This document shows, one piece after another, positions 56,200 to 64,000 of a DNA stretch of 64,000 nt; positions within the stretch are counted from its first letter, which is position 1; each line of letters starts with the position of its first letter. Source of the stretch: Eustoma russellianum (taxonomy: Eukaryota; Streptophyta; Magnoliopsida; Gentianales; Gentianaceae); assembly GCA_036186865.1 (NCBI GenBank), contig AP025041.1, forward strand, positions 35,845,538-35,909,537, given 5' to 3'. Under the pieces are notes generated by a model that was given only the letters and a program-made list of their open reading frames with translations, did no database searches and had not been told where the DNA came from. The position numbers and the translations under genes are program-made.

Positions 56200-56896
56200 C
56201 TCACTGTAAGTATGTTCAGGTTTAGCTTCCATTACCTCAGCCTCTTGTGATCTAACTAGATCAATCTCTTCATTCAGTCCTTTAACAAATTTAATGACAG
56301 TCATTCTCAATGAACTCAGTTACCTTCTTAGTGATGCCATAAGTAAATCTAAGACAATCACACATTGGAATTGGCCTCAAAGCCATCAATTTTCCCATAA
56401 AACCTTTAGTTATGTAAAGTAATCATTAACACTGAGGTTTTCTTGGCTCACACCATAAAATTTAGACAATAAGTCAGATAACCTAAATGGATCACCACTG
56501 CCATATCTCATAGTTAAATCATTCCACACATCCAAGCAAATATCATACCATATTATGCTTTGAGCAATAAAAGCACAGACACAATTCATGATCCAGGATT
56601 AGATCATGGTGTTTACCTGTCTCCAAGCTTGAATCTGAGGATCATTTGGTGCTGTTTTAGGCACAGATCTATCAATTAAACATGTTTTATTCTTCACAAG
56701 TAGAGTCATCTAAAAAGTTCGACTCCATGAATGAAAATTGTGTGGAGTATGCGGCGGTTTTACTCAGCACAATAGTTAGACTATCGTTTGTATGCAAGTA
56801 ATATGGATTACAAATTGGATTATTATAGGTAGTATGATTGTTATGAGAACCAGAAGACGCTGCATTCGTGGTTCCCATGAACAAAATTTCAATCAT
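56200..56896 (-). pseudogene. Gag of copia B
   Basis: It begins MIEILFMGTTNAASSGSHNN (56896), then NPYYLHTNDSLTIVL, the N-terminal signature of copia gag type 3. After stops, LSDLLSKFYGVSQENLSVND is visible near 56430. The protease was not recognised. Confidence 0.72.
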
Positions 56897-56986
56897 GATT
56901 AAACACTCGTATCACAAATCCAACACAACAGAACAACTGCAAATAAAGAATCAAAGAAAGCATAGAATCAATGGTGAATCATCAGA

Positions 56987-56998
56987 GCTCTGATACCA
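56987..56998 (-). promoter_or_regulatory. Primer-binding site of copia B (tRNA-Met)
   Basis: GCTCTGATACCA on the plus strand, a perfect match on the element strand, directly at the LTR edge. Confidence 0.92.
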
Positions 56999-57495
56999 TG
57001 TCAAAATGCTTCAGGAAACTTGATTCAAAACAACGCAATTAATGCAATAACAAGGCAAATTCAACTGAATCAAAAAAGAATTTTGAATATAAAAATGGCA
57101 CCAAAATAGAAAATGAAGAACAAAGGAAATTTGAGGAATGAATTGATATTATCTCATCTCTTATCGTATTGTACAATATGATTGAGTATTTATACTAGCT
57201 ATGGAAGCAACTAGAAGCTAATTATCACGTGGTGTAAGCTAACTGCTCGAGCCAACTACTGCTACTGCTGTATTGCTTGATCAACTGCTTTGATCCAACA
57301 TGCCTTCCACTGTTGAGCTACAATTGATCCTGCACATGACAGTTGCACCAAGTACTAACTACAATAGATAGATCCCCTATTTTAATTCAGGGGCTGAAGG
57401 TTGATCACAGCTGATCATACCTCTGTTTGCCTGCATTCAGCTGAAGCAGCATTTGTCCTCCTTTATTCTATACTAGCAGCTCCACATATTTAACA
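56999..57495 (-). repeat. 5' LTR of copia B
   Basis: On the element strand TGTTAAATATGTGG to CATTTTGACA, 497 bp. Its outer end at 57495 falls inside a PYL-like coding sequence, which resumes at 57496. Confidence 0.85.
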
Positions 57496-57828
57496 GCCTC
57501 TATTATGATCCATAATTCATCTGTTTGACCAGCCTCAAGCATGCAAAGGATTGATCAAAATTTGTACTATGGTGAATGGGAATGTTGGCCTCGGCAGCAT
57601 ACGTAAAGTTCAAGTTGTCTCTGGGCTCGCTGCAGAAAAAATCCTAGACAGGTTAGATTGGCTTGATGATGAATCCCATGTAATGAAATATAGCATAAGT
57701 GGAGGTGACCATCGATTAGTAAATTATCAAGCAACTACGACTTTGCATGAAGATTATAGAGAAAGTGGGAGGAAAATAACGGTTGTAATTGATTCGTATG
57801 TGGTTGACGTTCCTGCTAGTAATACCAG
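57496..57828 (+). pseudogene. PYL receptor relic between two copia elements
   Basis: About 110 codons of an ABA receptor. After a stop where a conserved Trp codon should be, it reads SIIHLFDQPQACKGLIKICT, then GSIRKVQVVSGLAAEKILDR, DDESHVMKYSISGGDHRLVN and VVIDSYVVDVPASNT. The ligand lysine and HRL latch are present, but the gate is SGLAA rather than SGLPA. The N-terminal quarter and the last helix are missing: copia B adjoins on the left and the LTR of copia H on the right. Reading on into the LTR gives a spurious tail. A former paralogue of the gene at 21334. Confidence 0.9.
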
Positions 57829-58433
57829 GGTTGAAGATGTAAGCAATTCAAGCAAGGGAGAAGAGGTTGGCAGCCTGGGAAGAGATCAGAGCAGTGGGAA
57901 GCAAGGATGCAATGATCTAAGAAGGAAATCATCTGGATCGTTGAATGAAGTGTTTAATCCACGGTGTACACTGGTTGCTTGAATCCTGGGCGTCTTAAGG
58001 TGAAGATCACGTGATAAAATTGAGGAGGAATGCGTTGAAACATGGCATGGCTGGAGGATGAAGGTGTTAGGTGGGAAAGAATTAAAAGGGGCTGAAGTTA
58101 CTGTTTTATCCTTATAGGTTATGTTGTATTGCAGTTAGTTAGTAGGGACTTTCTTATAATTTTGTGTTTATTCTGTTATTTTCATCTTCTTCCCTGTATA
58201 TGTTCGTTTGACGAAATGCTATGAAGAACATTGAGAATTGCAGCGGTTATTCTGGACATTCTCTCTCCCTTTCTCTCTATTCTGCTCTTGCGCACTCATT
58301 CCGCAGTTCTTTTCTCTCTTCTGATGAATTTTGTTCTTTGATCAATTGTCACTCAATGATATGATAATTTCATTGTGCTGCATCTTGTGCATCAATCACA
58401 AGCTTTATTTGTTTGCATTCTAGAATTTTCACA
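57829..58433 (+). repeat. 5' LTR of copia H
   Basis: It starts GGTTGAAGATG (family TGTTGAAGATG, T to G) at the point where PYL homology stops, and ends AGAATTTTCACA before the primer site. Length 605 bp. It contains CCCTGTATATGTTCG and a CTCTCTCCC-rich leader. Confidence 0.78.
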
Positions 58434-58445
58434 TGGTATCATAGT
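58434..58445 (+). promoter_or_regulatory. Primer-binding site of copia H
   Basis: TGGTATCATAGT, two mismatches to the tRNA-Met complement. Confidence 0.75.
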
Positions 58446-58479
58446 GATTGTCAATTGATCAATGAAATTTGGTACATTC

Positions 58480-59480
58480 ATGAATTCAAATCAGGATTCA
58501 CCTAGCAGCTGAAATCATTCTCCCATTAATATGAAATCTGGAAATGTAGATCCTTCAGAGGATCCGTTATACATACATCCTGGAGACAGTCCTTCTCTAG
58601 TACTGGTTCAACCGCTGTTGGACGGCAATAATTATCACGGCTAGAGCAGAACATTTCGTATAGCACTTGAGTCGAAGAATAAGGTTGACTTCATCACAGG
58701 TAACATCCTCAAACCTATAGAGATTAATTGAAGGTTTGCTGCTTGGACCAAGGAAAATAATATGGTAGCCTCTTAGATTGTGAATTCTGTTATTCCTTCT
58801 ATTGCACAAAGTGTGATGTGGTTTGATAATGCTTTAGATATCTGGAATGATTTAAAACATAGGTATGGCAACGCTGATGTGTTCAGGTTGTCAGATTTGC
58901 AAGAGCAATTCTATGCCACGAGACAAGGAGATGGCTCTGTGACTGAGTATTACACTAGACTTAAGGTCCTTTGGGAAGAACTCGTGGTGTTGAGGGCCAT
59001 TCCTAACTGTGTATGCAATAGATGTACATGTAATGTGTCCAGTCAAATTAACAAGTTTATAGAAGATGATCATGTTATTAGATTCATAAAAGGACTTAAT
59101 GATGAATATGAACCTGTGAAATCACAAGTGTTGCTGTCAAGTCCTTTACCGGATTTGAAAACTACGTTTGCCATGGCAGTAAAATTAGAGAGAAAATTAC
59201 AGTATTCTGTAGGGCAGAACCAATTTTCACATAATCAGTCACTGGTTTTTTATGCTAATGGTGCCCCTAGACAAGGTAACTATGGATTTAGACCTGGAAA
59301 TCCTAGTGGTGCTAATGATGGTTGACAAAAACCTGGTGGTAGAGGTGCAAAGAAGGATTGCCAAAGAAGAAGTCTGGTTATAATTCTAAACCTCCTTTGT
59401 GCACATATTGTAATATGATAGGACACACCGTTGACAAATGTTACAGGAAGCATGGATTCCCCCAGGGTATAAAGGCAAAG
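58480..59480 (+). pseudogene. Gag of copia H
   Basis: From ATG 58480: DPLYIHPGDSPSLVLVQPLL is the start of copia gag type 3. Three stops interrupt the first 100 codons (one at a conserved Trp after NNYHG). The frame is then clean from 58780 (IAQSVMWFDNALDIWNDLKH, FIKGLNDEYEPVKSQVLLSS) to TGA 59325. A knuckle, CTYCNMIGHTVDKCYRKHGF, follows near 59399 after a frameshift. Confidence 0.88.
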
Positions 59481-60790
59481 GACATGTGTATTGCGTAGGT
59501 AATGAGGCCAATATACTGCAGGATCAATTTGTGACTAATCAATCTGAATATGAGGCCTATCAGGCTAAGGAGGTTGACACAAGAGCAATATATGCAGTTG
59601 ATTAACATGTTACAGGAGCACAAGGACAAAGGAATTTTGATGAGTCCAAACAATACAGATATGGCAAACAATCATCACACTGTGTTGTCAGCTCAACAAG
59701 TCAGTGATTTTGGTAAGTGGAAAGGTAATGTAATGCCTAATATTTCTAACATGTGGATTTTGAATTCTGGTGCTACAGATCACATATGTTGTTCCCTCTC
59801 TCTATTTGGATCCTATCAGCCTATACTTAATATGTCAGTTAAGTTGCCCAACAGTCAATCACTCAGTGTCAAGCACATTAGGACAGTGATTGTCCTTCCT
59901 TATCTCAAGTTACACAATGTCCTACATATACCTTCTTTTACCTTTAACCTGCTATCACTTAGTAAGCTCACAATGGCTGACAATATTGATTTATCCTTTC
60001 ACTCCAATATGTGTTCTATTCAGGATCATGCGAGAAGAAGATGATTAGTTCTGCTAAAGTGTTCAAGGGGCTGTATCATCTGCTTGATGAATCGTTGAAT
60101 ATTGATCCTTTGTCAAAATCCTGTCAAGTATTTGCAGTATCTCCCTCTACATCTTCTCTTTGGCACTCCAGGCTTGAGCATCAAGCATTATCAAGAATGA
60201 GAGAGATCAAAAAGATTGATTCCTCAGTAAATGCCAATTTCAATTCTGAGTCATGTACAATCTGCCCACTAGCAAAACAGAAACGGCTTCCCTTTCCCAT
60301 ATCCCATTCTGTAACCCACTCTCCCTTTTCTCTTCTTCACATTGATATCTAGGGTCCCTATAAGCATCCCACCGTGTAACAGAAATGTTACTTTCTCTCT
60401 ATAGCAGATGACCACAGCAGGTACTACTGGATATACTTGATGAAGACCAAATCAGAAACCAGGGGTATTGTTGAAAGTTTCTGGAATTTTGTACATACAC
60501 AGTTCAATGTCAAAATAAAAGTGATTAGAACTGATAACGGTCTTGAGTTCGAAATGGATTCATTATTTTCTTCAAAAGGAATTATACATCAAACAAGTTG
60601 CATATAAATTTAGCCCAAGATCTAGAAAAAGTATTTTCCTGGGATTATCTCATACTATTAAAGGCTACATTCTTCAAGATTTAACTTCCAGAGATGTGTT
60701 TATCTCAAGGGATGTTATTTTTCAAGAATCGGTTTTTCCCTTTTCTTCAGATACACCACATACTTTACCCTCTCATTCCTCTACTTCATT
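59481..60790 (+). pseudogene. Copia H protease and integrase remnant
   Basis: The protease site reads WILNSGATDHIC (Asn codon 59763), Asn replacing the catalytic Asp. GAG-pre-integrase: SLWHSRLEHQALSRMREIKK and CTICPLAKQKRLPFP (about 60160-60300). Integrase: HIDI then, after a TAG, DHSRYYWIYLMKTKSET and IRTDNGLEF (60400-60550). A deletion removes the TPQQNG-ERKH segment and joins directly to SRKSIFLGLSHTIKGYILQD. It ends near 60790 after FISRDVIFQESVFPF; RT is missing and the MULE remnant begins. Confidence 0.87.
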
Positions 60791-61760
60791 TCCTCATCAG
60801 TCTCCAATAACCAGCTGTGGCAATGACTTTCATCTTGTACCCACTGCCACATCTAAGGGGCACACCATTTTGATCAAACACCATATCAACAATGCTTAAT
60901 TCTGGATTGAGTCTCCACGGGAAATAGTTCCCACGTTTTCTTTCAAATGCAGCCATTTAACGAGGCAACTCCTGGAAAGATTTGAGTCAATCACCATACA
61001 CCATTATCATTGCTGTCGTTTTTCCCTGAATGCTTTCTTTTAGTTGATGTTCATATTCAAGCTCCCTTTTACAGTTTCTCGAATACCTTGTGTTCCAAAA
61101 TTCACATTCTTACTAATGTCTTCTTTGATCATTCTCCCAACTATGTTTGAAGAGACATTCCTGTGATCCTCTATGATTTTTTCATTCGTGTAGCCATGAC
61201 GGTCGTAGAATATACCAATCTCCCATTAATTATGCGTTTGAGTCAAACTTGCTTGAAAACATCACTAACAATGTTGTGTTTTCCTATTTGCACATCTAAC
61301 ATAGCCAATTTTTGGCTAACTAGACAGCACATGGTAGAACCGGTTTTGTTTCATGGACCATAGTTACACGGGATGCTTCACCCTATCTTTGGTTTTAAAC
61401 ATCATATTCAATTTTAATTTATCTGGCCTACTTTCCTATCATAGTGGTTCTCTAATCTCACACTGTCCATAAATGACAGTGTCTTCTGGCTGGCCACAAT
61501 CTTCAAGAAACAGAACATTCGTATTCAGATGAGATACTACTACCCCATACTCTTCTAAATCGTCTTCCTCCTCTTCAAGGCTCTCTAAAAATTCTTCATC
61601 ATCATCCTCGGCCTCTTCATTGTCTTTGTTATAGCCATTATTAACATTGTCATCTTTGTTTTTTCATCCACTAGATTTTCCACCAGTGTATGTGATGAGT
61701 TGCATCCTCTTGCGTTACTTCAAGATATCCTAACAATATCAACATAATAGCCTCCTGAAT
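60790..61760 (-). pseudogene. MULE (Mutator-like) transposase remnant
   Basis: Reading leftward over mixed frames: an acidic N-terminal region (EEAEDDDEEFLESLEEEEDD, 61625-61560), then NEKIIEDHRNVSSNIVGRMI, KSFQELPR followed by MAAFERKRGNYFPWRLNPE and GYKMKVIATA. The order recalls plant MuDR transposases, where a SY..LPR...A....PGT...W segment precedes the DDE core. Many stops and shifts. The DDE core is absent. Assignment is by pattern only. Confidence 0.5.
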
Positions 61761-62438
61761 TTTCCCACCCGATACTGCCCATGGTGATGGATTTATTGTG
61801 GAGACATCACGAATGCTCACGTAAATCTCTATAGCCAGAACATTTTACCAATGTACCGAGATGTCCAAGCGGACTCGGGATCTTTATCATCTAAAATACG
61901 AGAAGTACTACAAAAATATCCGTCAGCAGCTGCAGATGAAAGGACACGATACACCAGACCAATCGCTTACACATCTCCATCGAATCCGAGTCTTTTTTGT
62001 ACTCATTGAAGAAACTCCGACTATGATATAGTATGTGGAACCCTCATCCCTTTGTTTGAATTCATATTACCCAACTCTATCACTCAGTCGCACATATTTA
62101 CCTCTGAATACAATACTATTTTGTATCCTCTGAATACGATACTATTTTGAATACATGGAGATGTCATTTTATTTGAGGATAGGCTGTAAATATTAATTTA
62201 TGACAATAATATAAGGTGCTTTAGGTTGAAAGAATTGAAATGATTTTATAGGAATGCACAAAACAGTTTTGACAAAATCATCTTGTGCCACGGTTTTGAC
62301 AAAACCGTATTGCGTGGCACATTGCAGTTTTGGCAAAACCGTCCTGTATATTTTTGGGTTTTCCTTCAAACGTGTAATAAAAATGAGCTTTCTTATTAAA
62401 ACTAGTATATTCTTTCCTTTTCCATAGTTTATTGGATA
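61761..62438. other. Non-coding DNA with short palindromic repeats
   Basis: No gene. At 62260-62345 the word TTTTGACAAAACCG/TTTTGGCAAAACCG occurs three to four times with ~30-bp spacing, partly as CGGTTTTGACAAAACCG, an imperfect palindrome. Confidence 0.55.
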
Positions 62439-62588
62439 CATTCTCATCTTAACTAACTGCACCTATTCCAAACAACTCTATGATTTAGGTAGACGAAAAT
62501 ATTGATGCAAACGAAGTGGTTATTAATATAAACTAAATTTATCAGAATTCTAAACTCAAACAAAGTTCCAACTCAGATGTGGTCGATG
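62439..62588 (+). other. Host segment X3
   Basis: Closely matches X1 (10576-10732): ATTCTCATCTTAACTAACTG, ACAACTCTATGATTTAG, GTTCCAACTCAGATGTGGTC. In X1 the next bases are GATGGTACC; here the LTR of copia I starts at 62589. By analogy another PYL-like copy may lie beyond the window. Confidence 0.68.
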
Positions 62589-63005
62589 TGTCAAGAAACT
62601 GCAAATCAAATGTATAATTCAAAGAAACAATGACAACAAATGATCAAAAATCCTCAATTTCTGAAAAATCAAAAGACTAACAAAGGGAGTTGTGAGAGAA
62701 AAATATCTTCTCAGCTCTACACGAATTGATAACCGTCTCTAAAAACTAGGCGTTGCTTTTGTACAATAGAATTTGAGGGTGGAAGATGAAATCAATAAAT
62801 GACAAGAATGCCCTTAAGTTTCTAATACAACTATTTTAACTACCAAGGAAAAAATAGTAATTTCATAGCATTTAAATAATCTCGCCAGCGTATTGCTCTT
62901 TTTTCCTCCTCAATTCACCCCCTGTGCTTTCAACCGTTTGACATGTTACTACACTCCCCTTCTCCACAGCACCCTTTCAGTTTATTCTCATCATAATCTT
63001 CAACA
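62589..63005 (-). repeat. 3' LTR of copia I
   Basis: On the element strand it begins TGTTGAAGATTATG after the purine tract TTGAGGGGGGA and ends near TTTCTTGACA, 417 bp. It inserted in host segment X3. Confidence 0.82.
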
Positions 63006-64000
63006 TCCCCCCTCAATCTTGAATGGCCATATAAGTTCCACATTCCCAGGACATCAGACAGGATTGCAAGTCTTCTTGAATCCAAATCTTTATTAAAAAT
63101 GTCAGCCAGCTACAACTCGGTTCTAATAGGCATTGGCTATATTATTCCTTACTGAAACTTGTCTCTCACTATATGGCAGTTAATTTCAATATGTTTGGTC
63201 CTCTCATGAAACATTGGATTTTCCACAATATAGACAGCACTTTTATCGTCACAAAATAGCTCAACTGGTTCACCAAAATCTACCTGAAGATCCTTAAGCA
63301 GATAGAGAATCCATTGCACCTCACAGGTGGTTGAGACAATAGCTCTATACTCTGCTTCTGAGGATGATCTGGACACTGTGGTCTGTTTCTTTGCTTTCCA
63401 AGACACAAGTGCATCACCCAACATCATACAATATCCAGTGACAGACCTTCTACTCTCCATACAGCCTCCCCAATCTGAATCAGAGAAGGCCCTCAGCTGA
63501 ATTGCTCCTTTGTTAGGAAACAACAAACCTTTGCCTAGACATCCTCTCAAATACCTTAGTAATCTCTGTGCAGTATTCATGTGAGACTATGTAGGAGTCT
63601 CTAAGAATTGGCTTAACTGCTGCACTGTGTAGGTAATGTCTGGCCTAGGTATGGTAAGATATAGTAGCTTGCATATCAACCGTCTGTATGCAGATACACC
63701 CTCAATTAACTTGGAACCACTATGAGCCAGTTTGATGTTTTGTTCCATTGGACTCTTGGCTGATTTAGAGGCCAGGTATCTCGTTTCTTCCAGAAGCTCA
63801 AGTGTGTATTTCCTTTGACATATGAAAACTCCCTTCTGAGATCTGGCCACCTCTAAGCCAAGGAAATATCTAAGGGTACCCAGATCCTTAATTTTAAATG
63901 CCTGATGAAGGTTGTTCTTGATCTCAGTAATGAGTGTCAAAGAGTTGCTGGCCAAGACTATATCATCAGCATAAACAAGTAATTCCAGGAAGGACCCCTG
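63006..64000 (-). pseudogene. Copia I RT and RNase H, continues off window
   Basis: From the window end leftward: RT active site VYADDIVLA (about 63985-63960), DLGTLRYFLGLEVARSQKGV, SPMEQNIKLAHSGS, TIPRPDITYTVQQLSQFLE. A TAG near 63587 is followed by RNase H from 63580: MNTAQRLLRYLRGCLGKGLL, FSDSDWGGC, SSSEAEYRAIVSTTC, FHERTKHIEINCHIVRDKF. Another stop at 63149 precedes the C-terminal tail (LADIFNKDLD). This is the best preserved of the short-LTR copia elements here. Its 5' part is outside. Confidence 0.92.

Larger units (their letters stand above)
54431..57495 (-). mobile_element. Copia B, 5' half, minus strand
   Basis: A 5' LTR (56999-57495), primer site, gag and pol down to the start of RT, reading leftward. 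It is cut at 54431 in the CKW.YKIK region of RT, where the LINE 3' end begins. Its LTR abuts the PYL relic at 57496. Confidence 0.88.

Noticed and set aside
57829..57982. C-terminal tail of the PYL relic (VEDVSNSSKGEEVGSLGRDQ and onward) as a novel domain
   Set aside because: PYL homology stops where an LTR start (TTGAAGATG) begins and a primer site follows 600 bp later; the tail is read-through into the copia H LTR.
62260..62345. Repeated TTTTGACAAAACCG as transposon terminal repeats
   Set aside because: Copies are spaced ~30 bp apart with no flanking duplication or element body.

Overview
This window looks like intergenic or pericentromere-like DNA of a flowering plant, most likely a eudicot. 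It has an ABA-receptor gene of the PYL11/12/13 type, plant Ty1/copia and Ty3/gypsy retroelements primed by initiator tRNA-Met, an RTE-type LINE, and hAT and Mutator MITEs. I saw no rRNA, tRNA, CRISPR or prokaryotic signal. Only one ordinary host gene is intact: the PYL-type receptor at 21334-21879.

Layout. 1-4365: 3' part of a SIRE-like copia element (R1) with RNase H, a broken extra 3' ORF (ORF3) and its 3' LTR. 4366-6060: host DNA with inverted, repeated PYL-promoter-like segments and a hAT MITE. 6190-7077: a CT-rich repeat and a PPR gene scrap. 7078-10575: an LTR fragment joined to a decayed copia element (A). 10836-20993: a complete 10.2-kb SIRE-like copia element (E) with two LTRs, a 5-bp target duplication, gag-pol and ORF3. 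21000-22209: PYL promoter, PYL gene and a Mutator-type MITE. 22350-23025: copia 3' end plus LTR. 23968-40593: an old gypsy/LARD-like element (F) with gag remnant and antisense ORF; a complete 9.7-kb chromodomain gypsy element (G, minus strand) sits inside its 3' LTR. 40594-43905: host DNA with a second Mutator-type MITE, a PYL scrap and a 1.3-kb hAT derivative. 43906-57495: a nest of copia C, copia D (2.7-kb LTR), an RTE LINE and copia B (minus). 57496-57828: a second PYL relic caught between copia B and copia H (57829-60790). 60790-61760: MULE transposase remnant. 62589-64000: copia I (minus).

Main points. (1) Unrelated elements E (copia) and G (gypsy) carry what looks like the same array of alternating palindromes, with a period of about 52 bp, in their LTRs. 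(2) G appears to carry two spliceosomal-type introns inside gag-pol. (3) Both SIRE-like elements carry an element-specific repeat twice: in the LTR and between pol and ORF3. (4) The host DNA between transposons reads as a former tandem array of PYL genes, each with a similar upstream segment, pushed apart by nested insertions. Only one copy survives intact.

Almost all transposon genes are broken by stops, frameshifts or lost catalytic residues. All boundaries were read by eye from LTR ends, target duplications and motifs; no alignment was run.
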